NCBI GenBank assembly: GCA_038532735.1
Contig: JBCBAC010000002.1
Coordinates: forward strand, 310,001-374,000
From: JAHTBL01 sp038532735
Lineage (GTDB): Bacteria > Pseudomonadota > Alphaproteobacteria > Rhodobacterales > Rhodobacteraceae
Direction: 5' to 3'
DNA length: 64,000 nt
The notes beneath the pieces are model-generated. The model did no database searches and was not told where the DNA came from. It saw only the letters and a list, made by a program, of their open reading frames with translations. Positions 1 through 8,322 of the stretch are shown here, piece after piece. Numbering within the stretch: the stretch's first letter is position 1; each line of letters opens with the position of its first letter. The position numbers and the translations under genes are program-made.

Positions 1-242
1 ATGTCCTTGGACGGCTTGAACGGTGTCGGCTCAATCGTGCCGTCAAGATGCACCACTTGCAAATTATCGCGGGTGCATTCGGCAAAACCGACGCCGGAAG
101 GCTTGATGACGATGGCGTCGCCACTGGACAGGCGCACCGATAGGTTGCCGCCAGCATTGGTCTGCAAGCCACGATCAAAGCAGCGCTTTGCCGACCAGAT
201 AAGGGCATCTTTCTTGGCTTCGATGTCAGAGGGGTCAAGCAT
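1..242 (-). CDS. Class II aldolase/adducin family protein (3' end outside window)
   Basis: Only the first 80 or so residues are present; the gene leaves the window at its left edge. The visible N-terminus carries the class II aldolase signature: an NAGGNLS phosphate-binding segment at about residues 29-35, followed by IKPSG at 46-50. This resembles the fuculose-phosphate/ribulose-phosphate aldolase group, which cleaves phosphorylated ketoses by retro-aldol reaction using a Zn ion. The ATG at 242 overlaps the stop of the preceding Tm-1-like gene by 8 nt, so the two are translationally coupled. It is the last visible gene of the sugar ABC operon. Substrate and C-terminal zinc ligands cannot be seen. 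Confidence 0.85.
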   Translation of the reverse strand, partial: MLDPSDIEAKKDALIWSAKRCFDRGLQTNAGGNLSVRLSSGDAIVIKPSGVGFAECTRDNLQVVHLDGTIEPTPFKPSKD

Positions 243-1371
243 GGGCGGCGTCCTTTGTGATGTCTTGCAGCGCGGTTACCGCGGCTTCGGCCACGGCGCT
301 GTCGTTGATATGACCCGATAAGCGGGTGAGCGAGAGATGAGCCTCTAACGAGTCGGCGAAGGCTGTGCGGAGGGTGGGTGCCTCAATCGCGCCGCCAGGG
401 CGGTCCTCGGACGAGAAGCCGCCCATCGGGATCAAAACACGGACCGGGGCGGTAGATTGCGCAAGCGCGCGGCCAAGGATGTCGGCGCATTTCACGATCT
501 CGTCCTCGGTGCATTGCACATGCGTAAAGAGCGGCGAATGCGAATAGCGCGGCCGGGCGCGGTAGACCTCGGGAATAAGAGCATCTTCGCCGAGACCGAT
601 GAAGTTGACACCGCCGGGCAGTACAACGCGGGGCAGATGACCCAGGCCGGTGAAACGGCCCGGCATGTCAGCATTGACGCCCGCGACGTAGCAGCGGGTC
701 AGCTCGTGTGGGGTGTAGTCGATCACCGACTTGAAGGCGCGGTTTTGCGCCCAGCGGGTGAAAGCTGCCCCACCAAAGCCATTGGCGTGAAAGACGGTCA
801 CCTCCTCACCCGCTGCACGCAGGAGCGTGCAGACGGCGTCCGTCCCAGAGCTTGTGACGCCAAGGGACGTGACCCCGATGGAGGGGTTCAGCGAAGGATC
901 GCCCGTGGGCAACGTGCTGTGATAAAGGCCGCCAGTGATCGCCGCAGCCTGATCGAGCGCCGCGCGGGTGGTGGCGTTCAACCCACAGAGATCTGCAATG
1001 GTTGGCACCAACGTGATGGCGCTGTCAGCGATGATGTAGCGTGGATCAAAGGGCAATGTGGTGACAAGCACTTTGGGCATTGCCAGTGGCAAGGATTGCA
1101 GCACCTTGAGCGCGATCTGCCCACCCGTGCCACCGCCTATGGCAACGACCATGCGTCGCCCGCCCCCGGTATGCCCGGAAATCTCGGCGATGGCGCGGTT
1201 GGTGGCAGCCTCCATCCCCGCGATCTTGGCTTCAGGCGCCCATTGTTCCCCGTGTGCCTGCAGGGAGATATCGCATTTCTCAACCTCAACCCCGAGGGCC
1301 AGAAGGGCGGCAATCAGGTAGTCGGCTTCTTCGGCCTTGGTGTCGTAGGTGGCCAGCAGAAGGACAGACAT
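235..1371 (-). CDS. Tm-1-like ATP-binding domain protein (UPF0261 family)
   Basis: A 378-residue protein of the UPF0261/Tm-1-like family, whose plant relative Tm-1 binds ATP and blocks a viral replicase. Bacterial members have no agreed reaction. The nucleotide-binding glycine run GGGTGG is at about residues 79-84, after a Rossmann-like N-terminus (LLLATYDTK), and the length is typical for the family. It abuts the upstream permease gene (shared base at 1371) and overlaps the downstream aldolase, so it is an internal gene of the operon. In other bacteria this family tends to sit in catabolic operons with class II aldolases or TIM-barrel partners. A metabolic role is inferred from that and from position here. 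Confidence 0.85.
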   Translation of the reverse strand: MSVLLLATYDTKAEEADYLIAALLALGVEVEKCDISLQAHGEQWAPEAKIAGMEAATNRAIAEISGHTGGGRRMVVAIGGGTGGQIALKVLQSLPLAMPKVLVTTLPFDPRYIIADSAITLVPTIADLCGLNATTRAALDQAAAITGGLYHSTLPTGDPSLNPSIGVTSLGVTSSGTDAVCTLLRAAGEEVTVFHANGFGGAAFTRWAQNRAFKSVIDYTPHELTRCYVAGVNADMPGRFTGLGHLPRVVLPGGVNFIGLGEDALIPEVYRARPRYSHSPLFTHVQCTEDEIVKCADILGRALAQSTAPVRVLIPMGGFSSEDRPGGAIEAPTLRTAFADSLEAHLSLTRLSGHINDSAVAEAAVTALQDITKDAAHA

Positions 1372-2243
1372 CAGCCTTTCACGGCTCCTGCGGTCATGCC
1401 AGTGATGATCTGACGGCTGGCGACGAAGGTAAAGATAATCGGCGGGATGGCCAAAAGCATGCCCGTCGCCATGATCACGCCCCAGTCGATATCGAACTCG
1501 GTCAGGCTGTTCACGATGGTGACAGGCACCGTGCGGCTATTGCGATCGGCCAGCGCGTTGGCGAGGAGAAACTCGTTCCAGGCCACGCGGAAGGTAAAGA
1601 TCGAGGCGGCAGCGATGCCAGGTTTGATCAGCGGCAGAACGACCAGAAAGAAAACCTGGAAGGGACCGGCGCCATCCATGCGCGCGGCCTCTTCCAGCTG
1701 GATCGGCACTTGGACGATGAAACTCTGTAGGATCCAGATTACGAAGGGCAGGTTCAGTGCCACATAAACGAGAATGATCCCGGCGCGGGTGCCGTCGATA
1801 CCGAACTGGAAGGTCCAGATACCGAAAACTGGCACCAGTAGAACGGCAGGCGGCACCATGCGCATCATCAGGGTCCAGATAGAGACAACATCGCGCCCCA
1901 TGAACCGAAAGCGCACCAGCGCATAGGCGGCCATGGTGCCGATGATCAGCGTGATCGCAGTGGAGATCAGCCCGATAATCAGCGAGTTGGTCAGCGCCCG
2001 CCCGAAGGTCGGATCGCAGCGGCGCAGATGCTCAGGCTCATACCACAGGAAGTCGCAGAGCGCCGTCTCATAGTTGCGCAAGGTCGGCATGAAGAGCCAG
2101 CTGCTGTTTTCCGACATGATGTCGACATTCAGCTTCAGCGAAGTCGCGAGCATCAGGTAAATCGGCCCGATGGCCATCAAGACCAGCGCCACAAGCAGCG
2201 CGTAGAAGGCGGGGTTCTGGCGGTCGTAGGTTTTCTGGCTCAT
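1371..2243 (-). CDS. Carbohydrate ABC transporter permease (MalG/UgpE type)
   Basis: A 290-residue inner-membrane permease with six predicted hydrophobic segments. The first is at about residues 12-33, and a long periplasmic stretch containing several cysteines follows it. The EAA loop that docks on the ATPase is visible (EEAARMDGAGPFQVFF, about residues 187-202). This is the MalG/UgpE half of a CUT1 sugar importer. Its ATG overlaps the stop of the partner permease by 4 nt. Substrate cannot be read from the permease. The neighbouring aldolase and kinase genes suggest a sugar, sugar acid or polyol. Confidence 0.93.
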   Translation of the reverse strand: MSQKTYDRQNPAFYALLVALVLMAIGPIYLMLATSLKLNVDIMSENSSWLFMPTLRNYETALCDFLWYEPEHLRRCDPTFGRALTNSLIIGLISTAITLIIGTMAAYALVRFRFMGRDVVSIWTLMMRMVPPAVLLVPVFGIWTFQFGIDGTRAGIILVYVALNLPFVIWILQSFIVQVPIQLEEAARMDGAGPFQVFFLVVLPLIKPGIAAASIFTFRVAWNEFLLANALADRNSRTVPVTIVNSLTEFDIDWGVIMATGMLLAIPPIIFTFVASRQIITGMTAGAVKG

Positions 2244-3154
2244 GCCTCTTCCTCCGCAGCGCGCATCCGGTCGGCGCGGATTTCCTGGGCTTTGTTGTAG
2301 ATGAACATCGCGAAAGTCAGGATCAGCAAGACGATCAAGAGCAGGTTCGACATGGCCGCAGCCTCGCCCAGTTCGCGGAATTCGGAAGCTGTTCGGTTGA
2401 TCCGGATCGACAGGATTTCGGTCGAAAGGCCCGGCCCACCGTTGGTCATCACGAGGATCACTTCGAGCACCTTGAAACTGTCGATCAGGCGCAAAAGCAG
2501 TGTCACGATCAGCACCGGCAGCATCAGCGGCAGCTTGATATAGATGATCTGCTGCCAGCCCGTTGCCCCGTCGATCTTACTGGCCTCGATGGCAGAAGAC
2601 GGCAGTGACTGCAGCGCCGCGAGCGACAGGATGAAGATGAACGGGGTCCACTGCCAGACATCGGCAATGATCACGGATGTGAACGCCCATCCGCCATCCG
2701 AGAGCCACGGGATCGGATCGAAGCCCCAGCTTTCTAGAGTTTGGTTAAAGATCCCGACGGTGGGGTGATACATGTAGCGCCACATGAGACCCACAACGAT
2801 GGGCGCGATCATCATCGGCAGGATGAACAGCGTGCGCAGCAAGGACATGCCGCGGATGTTGCGATCCAAAAGCATCGCGAGACCGACGCCAATGATCATC
2901 TCGAGCGTCACAACGATGGCGGCGAACTTCAGCGTGACCCACATGCTTTCGCGGAAGGCGTCGTCACTGAAGAGTTTGGTGTAATTGCGCAGGCCCACGA
3001 AATCCGCTTCGCCGATGCGCTGGCTTGGGTTCCAGTCCAGAAAACTGGCGTAGATCATATAGCAGATCGGGTAGAATAACGCGACCAGCAGCACGATCCC
3101 GGCAGGCGCCAGAAAAAGATAGGGGGTCAGCCGGTTCGCACGCGCAGTGGACAT
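2240..3154 (-). CDS. Carbohydrate ABC transporter permease (MalF/UgpA type)
   Basis: A 304-residue permease with about six membrane spans, beginning with a hydrophobic helix at residues 12-35. The EAA motif (EASKIDGATGWQQI) lies in the cytoplasmic loop near residue 200. It belongs to the MalF/UgpA half of CUT1 sugar importers but lacks the large periplasmic P2 domain of Escherichia coli MalF, as is usual for UgpA-like members. It follows the binding-protein gene after 65 nt that hold a strong hairpin. It overlaps the next permease by 4 nt, so the two halves should be made in equal amounts. Confidence 0.93.
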   Translation of the reverse strand: MSTARANRLTPYLFLAPAGIVLLVALFYPICYMIYASFLDWNPSQRIGEADFVGLRNYTKLFSDDAFRESMWVTLKFAAIVVTLEMIIGVGLAMLLDRNIRGMSLLRTLFILPMMIAPIVVGLMWRYMYHPTVGIFNQTLESWGFDPIPWLSDGGWAFTSVIIADVWQWTPFIFILSLAALQSLPSSAIEASKIDGATGWQQIIYIKLPLMLPVLIVTLLLRLIDSFKVLEVILVMTNGGPGLSTEILSIRINRTASEFRELGEAAAMSNLLLIVLLILTFAMFIYNKAQEIRADRMRAAEEEA

Positions 3155-3183
3155 CAGATCAGAGCCTTAGAGACGGTTGAGTT

Positions 3184-3208
3184 GGGCCGGCGCGCGAGGC
3201 GCCAGCCC
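3184..3208 (-). terminator. Intercistronic GC-rich stem-loop between binding-protein and permease genes
   Basis: Two 10-nt arms, GGGCCGGCGC (3184-3193) and GCGCCAGCCC (3199-3208), pair with one mismatch around a 5-nt loop. The stem lies just after the binding-protein stop codon and before the first permease gene. No U tract follows, so it is better read as an mRNA-stabilising or attenuating hairpin than as a full terminator. Such elements commonly let the binding protein be made in excess over the membrane subunits. Confidence 0.6.
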
Positions 3209-3219
3209 GGGAGGAGAGC

Positions 3220-4569
3220 TTACTGCCAGGTGTAGTACCCGGCCTCTTCCATCACAGCGCGCGCACGTTCGGCCACACCATCGAGCGCTTCTTGCGGGTC
3301 CAAACCTTCGGTCAGAACCTGGCTCATCGTGGTGCCGATATCAGCGTTGATCTTACCCCAGGTCGGGATGATCGGACGCCAGTCAGGATCGGCATATTGC
3401 AGCGCTTCACCGAAGGTTGCCGAATACGGGAACTTCTCGTTCAACTCGGCATTCTGGTAGGTCGAGAAGCGCGAGGGATTACCACCCGCCATCGCTACGG
3501 CCAGATCACCCTCTTTCGAGGTGAGCCACTGCATCAGAAGGAAGGCGGCTTCCTTGTTTTGGGCGTTGGACGGGATGCCGATGCCGAAACCACCGGTCTG
3601 GCTGCCGCGACGCACACCTTCGGGGTGCAGAGCGTAGCCGACTTTACCGGCGACTGTGCTTTGGGACGGATCCTCAAAACCAGCGGCAAAGGCGATCGAG
3701 TCCATGAACATGGCAGAGGAGCCCTGCTTGAAGGACGCCGCTGCTTCTGCCGGACCGAAGGTTTGCGAGCCCTCGGGGCCACAATCCACAATGGTTTTCA
3801 GCGCGTTGGCTGCCGCAACACCGGCCTCGTTATTGATGATCGGGTTCCACTGCTCGTCAAAGACGCGACCACCCAGGGGCGCGAGATGCAACAGGAACGC
3901 ATGGCTCGCCTGGTGGCCAGAGGCCGCGCGGGAAGCCATGCCGCCCATCCCTGGCTCTACTTCGGGGATCTGGCACGCAACTTCGAGCAGTTGGTCGTAG
4001 TTTTGCGGAACTTCGATGCCGTGCTTTTCAAAGATGTCCTTGCGGTAGGCCAGTACCGAGGTCTCAGAGCCGAAGGGAATACCGAAAAGCGAGCCTGTCG
4101 GCCCGGGCAGATAGCCCTTTTCGCCACCGGCGACGCCGATGTTCTGGACATAGCCGTCGATCAGGTCGTTCGCATCATAGTTCGGGTTCGCCAGTTTCGG
4201 GTTCATGAAATACTTGGCGAGGTTTTCAAGCTGATCGGCAAAGACGTAATCCGCCTTCGAGAACACGACATAGGAGATGAGGTCATAGTCGCCCTCGTCC
4301 TTGGTCAGCTCCAGCGTCTGACGCTCGCGCATCTTGAGGTATTGCAGCTGGTCCACCTCGACCTCGATCCCGGTCTCTTCGGTGAATTGCGGCAGCACTT
4401 CAAGCACGGCATTGTAATGCGGGTGCGCGGGGAAGTTCACGACCAGCGTCGTGCCTGCATAAGGCGCATAGACGTCGGCCGTGTGACCGTCTGCCAGCGC
4501 GGCAGTGGCCGTGAATGTCATCGACACCGCGACTGCGGCGGACCAGACATTGCATTTGAGTGAGTTCAT
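3220..4569 (-). CDS. ABC transporter extracellular solute-binding protein (sugar type)
   Basis: A periplasmic binding protein of 449 residues from the ATG at 4569. That start is preceded by GGGAGGATGAT and is followed by a clear Sec signal peptide ending near TAALADG, about residue 27. A longer reading frame exists upstream but would bury the signal peptide, so it was rejected. The protein looks like a cluster B/CUT1 sugar-binding protein: a periplasmic-binding fold with SLFGIPFGSET in the middle and GGNPSRFS near the end. It sits between the ATPase and permease genes of one operon. The ligand is unknown. Confidence 0.92.
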   Translation of the reverse strand: MNSLKCNVWSAAVAVSMTFTATAALADGHTADVYAPYAGTTLVVNFPAHPHYNAVLEVLPQFTEETGIEVEVDQLQYLKMRERQTLELTKDEGDYDLISYVVFSKADYVFADQLENLAKYFMNPKLANPNYDANDLIDGYVQNIGVAGGEKGYLPGPTGSLFGIPFGSETSVLAYRKDIFEKHGIEVPQNYDQLLEVACQIPEVEPGMGGMASRAASGHQASHAFLLHLAPLGGRVFDEQWNPIINNEAGVAAANALKTIVDCGPEGSQTFGPAEAAASFKQGSSAMFMDSIAFAAGFEDPSQSTVAGKVGYALHPEGVRRGSQTGGFGIGIPSNAQNKEAAFLLMQWLTSKEGDLAVAMAGGNPSRFSTYQNAELNEKFPYSATFGEALQYADPDWRPIIPTWGKINADIGTTMSQVLTEGLDPQEALDGVAERARAVMEEAGYYTWQ

Positions 4570-4618
4570 ATCATCCTCCCAGATGGTTACGGGCCTGATC
4601 GGCCCTTCTTGTGGGCAG

Positions 4619-5692
4619 CTAGAGTGCTGCCTCTGACTGCGGGTCAAAGAGATGAACTTCATCGCCTTGCACCGTAAATTCGCGGCTTTCTCCAGCGCGG
4701 ATCGGAGCCACTGTGTTGACCTCAATCGCCACCTGCTGGCCGCCCAGCTCGGAAATCAGCACCGATTGCGCGCCGATATATTCGGACAGGATCACCGGCA
4801 TTGTGATGCCGCCGCTACCTTCCGCAAAACTTGAAGGGCGGATGCCCAGCGTGATCTTGCGGTCCTTGTGGGCCTGCAGACGTGCCTTGCGGTCCTCGGC
4901 CAGTGAGATCGCGAAACCGGCACCGCGGGCCTTGAGGACGCCGTTTTCCTCGGCAAGTTCGGCGTCCAGAAAGTTCATTGTGGGGGAGCCGATGAAGCCC
5001 GCCACGAATTTGTTCGCAGGATTGCGGTAAAGCTCTTCGGGTGTGCCCGCTTGCATAATCTCGCCGAACTTCATGACGACGATCTTGTCCCCGAGGGTCA
5101 TCGCCTCCACCTGATCGTGGGTGACGTAGATCATGTTTTTCTTGATCCGCTGGGACATCAGGGCCAGCTCGGCACGCATCTGGCCGCGGAGTTTAGCATC
5201 AAGATTAGAAAGCGGCTCGTCAAAGAGGAACGTGCCCGCATCCCGTACAAGGGCGCGACCCATGGCAACCCGCTGGCGCTGACCACCAGACAACTCTGCC
5301 GGTTTGCGATCAAGATAGGCGGTCAGATCAAGCGTCGCCGCGACTTCTTTCACACGCTTTTCGATGTCCGATTTGTTCATCCGCGCGAGGCGCAGCGCGA
5401 AGGACATATTCTTGGCGACGTTCATATGCGGATAGAGCGCATAGTCCTGGAACACCATCGCCAGGTCCCGTTCTTTCGGCTCAAGCTGGGACACGTCGCG
5501 GTCGCCGATCATGATCTGGCCGTCCGTCACGCTTTCCAAACCAGCGATCATGCGCAGCGTGGTTGACTTGCCACAACCCGACGGCCCCACCAGCACCGTG
5601 AATTCGCCATCGGCCATCTCAAGGTTCAGATCCTCGATGACGGTCAATGCGCCGTAGTCCTTCCGCAGATGCTGTAGTCGTATCTCGGGCAT
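4619..5692 (-). CDS. ABC transporter ATP-binding protein (UgpC/MalK type)
   Basis: A 357-residue cytoplasmic ATPase energising the sugar importer. Walker A (GPSGCGKST) is at residues 36-44, the signature LSGGQRQR near 134-141, and Walker B with DEPLSNLDAKLR follows. A C-terminal regulatory TOBE/OB domain from about residue 240 is typical of MalK/UgpC proteins that can serve several permeases. It is the first gene of the minus-strand operon. A promoter with a TTTGTATACAAA palindrome between its -35 and -10 elements lies just upstream, so expression is probably controlled by the adjacent GntR regulator. Confidence 0.95.
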   Translation of the reverse strand: MPEIRLQHLRKDYGALTVIEDLNLEMADGEFTVLVGPSGCGKSTTLRMIAGLESVTDGQIMIGDRDVSQLEPKERDLAMVFQDYALYPHMNVAKNMSFALRLARMNKSDIEKRVKEVAATLDLTAYLDRKPAELSGGQRQRVAMGRALVRDAGTFLFDEPLSNLDAKLRGQMRAELALMSQRIKKNMIYVTHDQVEAMTLGDKIVVMKFGEIMQAGTPEELYRNPANKFVAGFIGSPTMNFLDAELAEENGVLKARGAGFAISLAEDRKARLQAHKDRKITLGIRPSSFAEGSGGITMPVILSEYIGAQSVLISELGGQQVAIEVNTVAPIRAGESREFTVQGDEVHLFDPQSEAAL

Positions 5693-5723
5693 GCAAGCGT
5701 CTCCCTCACTCCGCGATGAAAAA

Positions 5724-5753
5724 ATAATAGTTTGTATACAAAAGCAACCTCAA
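5724..5753 (-). promoter_or_regulatory. Promoter of the sugar ABC operon with internal palindromic operator
   Basis: On the minus strand a -35-like TTGAGG (5753-5748) and a -10-like TATTAT (5729-5724) are separated by 18 nt. The spacer contains the perfect 12-bp palindrome TTTGTATACAAA (5731-5742). A bound regulator would block RNA polymerase directly. The same palindrome recurs at 6536-6547. Palindromes of this TTGTATACAA form are typical of operators for GntR regulators with an FCD domain, and such a regulator gene lies 94 bp away. Confidence 0.75.
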
Positions 5754-5836
5754 ATATCCAAAATCGTCAGATTAGATAGTTTTTCTGAAAACATCATGCT
5801 ACAGACGGTGAAGAGCCACCCCGACAGGAGACAGCC

Positions 5837-6490
5837 ATGGCGCAATCCAGCCCTCTTCCACGCGAATCGACCGGTCAGAAGATCGAGGCCGCACTGTTGG
5901 ACGATATCTCGGGTGGATTGCTGCAACCGGGAGAGCGCCTGGACGAGACAAAGTTGGCTGAGCGCTTCGGTGTTTCGAGAACCCCTGTGCGCGAGGCGTT
6001 GAGCCGATTAACGGCACAAGGCGTGCTGGTTGCGGGCGAAAAGCGTGGTGTGCGCGTGGCGCAATATACCCGCGAAGAACTGGCGCAGATGTTCGAAGCG
6101 ATGCAGGAAATTGAGAGCATTTGCGCCCGGCTTGCCAATCAACGCCTTACTTTACTGGCGCGCGCGGAGATTGAGGCCGCGCAGGGTGAGTGCGTCGAGG
6201 CCGCCGCGCAGAATGACCGGCTAGCCTATATCAAAGCCAATGAGAAGCTCCACCTCGCGATCTATCGCGCGACGGATAATCCGTATATCTGCGATCTCGC
6301 CTCGGATTTCCGGCGCAAAACAGGACCCTTCCGCGCCAAGAAGCTGGCCACACAGGAGGATTTGTTGGCCTCGGTCGAGAACCATGTCGATCTATTGAAC
6401 AAAATCTTCTCGGAGGATTCACAAACGGCGGTCGATGGCATGCGCAAGCATATGACCGAGAGTTTCATGCGGGTCCTCGCCGCGAACTGA
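5837..6490 (+). CDS. GntR family transcriptional regulator, FadR/FCD subfamily
   Basis: A 217-residue regulator with an N-terminal winged helix-turn-helix (about residues 13-75; ERFGVSRTPVREALSRL is the recognition region) and a C-terminal all-helical FCD ligand-binding domain. The start ATG is preceded by ACAGGAGACAGCC. It is divergent from the sugar ABC operon and followed by the metallo-hydrolase/kinase genes. Both of those units carry an identical palindrome, but I see none at its own promoter. It is inferred to repress both units until a pathway intermediate or the substrate binds the FCD domain. Confidence 0.93.
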   Translation: MAQSSPLPRESTGQKIEAALLDDISGGLLQPGERLDETKLAERFGVSRTPVREALSRLTAQGVLVAGEKRGVRVAQYTREELAQMFEAMQEIESICARLANQRLTLLARAEIEAAQGECVEAAAQNDRLAYIKANEKLHLAIYRATDNPYICDLASDFRRKTGPFRAKKLATQEDLLASVENHVDLLNKIFSEDSQTAVDGMRKHMTESFMRVLAAN

Positions 6491-6492
6491 GA

Positions 6493-6516
6493 TTCCTGCG
6501 GAAAGTTTCGCAGGAA
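6493..6516 (+). terminator. Hairpin directly after the GntR regulator gene
   Basis: A perfect 8-bp stem, TTCCTGCG (6493-6500) and CGCAGGAA (6509-6516), closes an 8-nt loop two bases after the regulator stop codon. There is no run of T residues after it, so it may be a weak or factor-assisted terminator. It would insulate the regulator transcript from the next unit, which has its own operator. Confidence 0.5.
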
Positions 6517-6534
6517 ATGTAGACACTCTCATAT

Positions 6535-6548
6535 TTTTGTATACAAAA
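6535..6548. promoter_or_regulatory. Second TTTGTATACAAA palindrome upstream of the metallo-hydrolase gene
   Basis: The palindrome is 14 bp here (TTTTGTATACAAAA) and contains the same 12-bp core (6536-6547) as the site in the sugar ABC promoter. It ends 27 bp before the ATG at 6576, a position that would overlap a core promoter or transcription start. The exact duplicate on the two sides of the regulator gene is the best evidence that the operon and the divergent enzyme genes form one regulon. Confidence 0.75.
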
Positions 6549-6575
6549 GAGTCGACTCGTATCTGGAGGACCGAA

Positions 6576-7505
6576 ATGGGTGTCGCTGAAACCAAAATCT
6601 ATCCGATCAACACCGGCTGGCTCGAAGCCGATTTGGGGACCTATATTTTCTGGAAGGGCCCTGCGGGTCAGAAAATCTGGAATCCCTGCTATTGCTACTA
6701 TATCGATACGGGCGAACATAAAATTCTGATCGATACAGGTCTGTGCGACGAAGAGCGCGCCACGAAATACCACCACAAATGCGACAAGCGCGGCAGTACC
6801 GAGGTGCATATTCACCTCAAGGAAAAGCTGGGCGTGGATCCGTCCGAGATTGACGCGATTGTTTTCACCCATCTGCACTGGGACCACGTGCAGAACATGA
6901 AAGAGTTTCCGAACGCGCGTTACATCGCCCCCGCGGCCGAGATCGAGATGGCCTACAACCCGCTGCCGCTTTACTATCGCACCTACGAATGCGGCATCCT
7001 TGGGATTGAGCCCGCCTATGCCGGCTGCGTCTTCGAAGGCATCAAGGACGAGACAGAGGTGCTGCCAGGCATCACCATGTTCCACACGCCCGGTCACTCC
7101 GTTGGTCATATGGCAGTGACGGTTGCGACGTCGGCGGGTGACATCGTAGTATGCGGTGACGCGATTTTTCAGGCGCGCAACCTTGAACCCAACCCAGCGG
7201 AGATGTGGCGCTATTGGGTGCCCGCACGCTTTGTGAACTCCGTCGATGGATGGAAGTCGGTCGAAGAGATCGACAAGCGTGCGGATTACATCCTGGCCTG
7301 TCACGACAAGGCCTGCGGCGATCACGAGGTCTATCCCTTCCCCGGCATGGAGCTGCGCAAGCGCCGTCAGTTCATTCCGGGTTACCAGTTCTACTTCGGC
7401 GATATGCCCCCCGGTGCAGCCGAGAAAGCGGCACCAGCCATGAAAGCCGAGGATGTGGACGCCTATATCGAAAGCCTCGTGCCACCGACCCCGGACCCCA
7501 AGTAA
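6576..7505 (+). CDS. N-acyl-homoserine-lactonase-like metallo-beta-lactamase fold hydrolase
   Basis: A 309-residue protein with a complete dinuclear zinc site: HLHWDH (H99, H101, D103, H104), H174 in TPGHSVGH, D195 in CGDAIF and H243. The arrangement matches the AiiA/AttM lactonase branch of the superfamily. The ATG at 6576 was chosen because CTGGAGGA precedes it; an upstream TTG lies inside the operator. Quorum quenching is possible. However, co-regulation with a sugar importer, aldolase and kinase makes hydrolysis of a sugar lactone or similar ester more plausible. The following HAD gene starts at the base after its stop. Confidence 0.88.
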   Translation: MGVAETKIYPINTGWLEADLGTYIFWKGPAGQKIWNPCYCYYIDTGEHKILIDTGLCDEERATKYHHKCDKRGSTEVHIHLKEKLGVDPSEIDAIVFTHLHWDHVQNMKEFPNARYIAPAAEIEMAYNPLPLYYRTYECGILGIEPAYAGCVFEGIKDETEVLPGITMFHTPGHSVGHMAVTVATSAGDIVVCGDAIFQARNLEPNPAEMWRYWVPARFVNSVDGWKSVEEIDKRADYILACHDKACGDHEVYPFPGMELRKRRQFIPGYQFYFGDMPPGAAEKAAPAMKAEDVDAYIESLVPPTPDPK

Positions 7506-8318
7506 ATGCAAAGGCTCGACAGCATCCTGACGGTCGCAGACCGCTATGATGCCATCGTGTTTGATCAATGGGGCGTGCTGCATAATGGCAGCGCGCCCTA
7601 CTCGCATGCTGTTGCGACGATTGAGGCGCTGACGGCTAGAGATATGACGCTTGGGGTTTTGTCGAACTCCGGCAAATCCGCACAGATTAATCGCGACAGG
7701 ATCACCTCAATGGGGTTTCCCGCGACGGCTTTCGGACCGGTCATGACCTCGGGCGAGGCGTTGAAGATTGATATGCGGGCTGGGCTGCTTGAAGCGATTG
7801 AGGCGCTTTACGTCATCTCTGCGACGCCGGAGGATGCGACGCGCAGTTGTGGCGAAATGGGGGTAGCGCATGTCAACGCCCTTGCTGATGCGGATGCGGT
7901 TTTGCTGATGGGCTTACCGGATGGCGGCGCGCATAAGAAAGAGCGCGCGGTTCTGAGGGACGCTCTGACACAAGGCAAAACCCTGATCTGTTCAAACCCC
8001 GACAGACATTCCCCACGCGCGGATGGGGTGCTGGTGGAATCGCCCGGTGCGCTGGCCCATGAATATGCGGATGCCGGCGGCGAGGTCTTGTTTTACGGCA
8101 AGCCGCATCGCCCGATCTTTGATGCGCTAGGCAAGCAATTGGGCGCGCAGCGGGTGCTTATGGTGGGCGATAGCCCCGAGCATGATATCGCAGGCGCGAA
8201 AAGCGCTGGGTGGGACAGTCTATTCATCCAAGGCGGTTTGCATGCGCATGACGACGCTCTGGACGGTCTCTTCACGCAAAGTGGCCCGCCTGAATACACG
8301 CTCCCGACTTTGAGGTGA
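7506..8318 (+). CDS. HAD-superfamily hydrolase, subfamily IIA-like (TIGR01459 type)
   Basis: A 270-residue haloacid-dehalogenase-type phosphatase. Motif I is FDQWG, with the nucleophile D20; the usual second aspartate is replaced by W22, as I recall for the TIGR01459 group. The C-terminal GKPHRPIF segment and the metal-binding VGDSPEHDIAGA complete the active site. Relatives include NagD and phosphoglycolate/glycerol-phosphate phosphatases. It starts immediately after the metallo-hydrolase stop and is followed 4 nt later by an aldolase gene. It probably removes phosphate from a pathway intermediate, but the substrate cannot be deduced. Confidence 0.87.
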   Translation: MQRLDSILTVADRYDAIVFDQWGVLHNGSAPYSHAVATIEALTARDMTLGVLSNSGKSAQINRDRITSMGFPATAFGPVMTSGEALKIDMRAGLLEAIEALYVISATPEDATRSCGEMGVAHVNALADADAVLLMGLPDGGAHKKERAVLRDALTQGKTLICSNPDRHSPRADGVLVESPGALAHEYADAGGEVLFYGKPHRPIFDALGKQLGAQRVLMVGDSPEHDIAGAKSAGWDSLFIQGGLHAHDDALDGLFTQSGPPEYTLPTLR

Positions 8319-8322
8319 TCTG

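Noticed and set aside
457..1413. Plus-strand open frame of 318 codons opposite the Tm-1-like gene
   Set aside because: It mirrors a conserved minus-strand gene, has no start signal and no recognisable motif; high-GC DNA produces such frames.
3292..4563. Plus-strand frame of 423 codons opposite the sugar-binding protein
   Set aside because: The minus strand has a signal peptide, ribosome-binding site and family motifs; the plus frame has none.
6576..7505. Calling the metallo-hydrolase a quorum-quenching lactonase
   Set aside because: The fold fits, but its operator and neighbours point to sugar catabolism; there is no quorum-sensing gene in the window.
6465..7607. Minus-strand frame of 380 codons opposite the metallo-hydrolase
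   Set aside because: The plus strand encodes an intact zinc-binding enzyme; the opposite frame is a compositional shadow.
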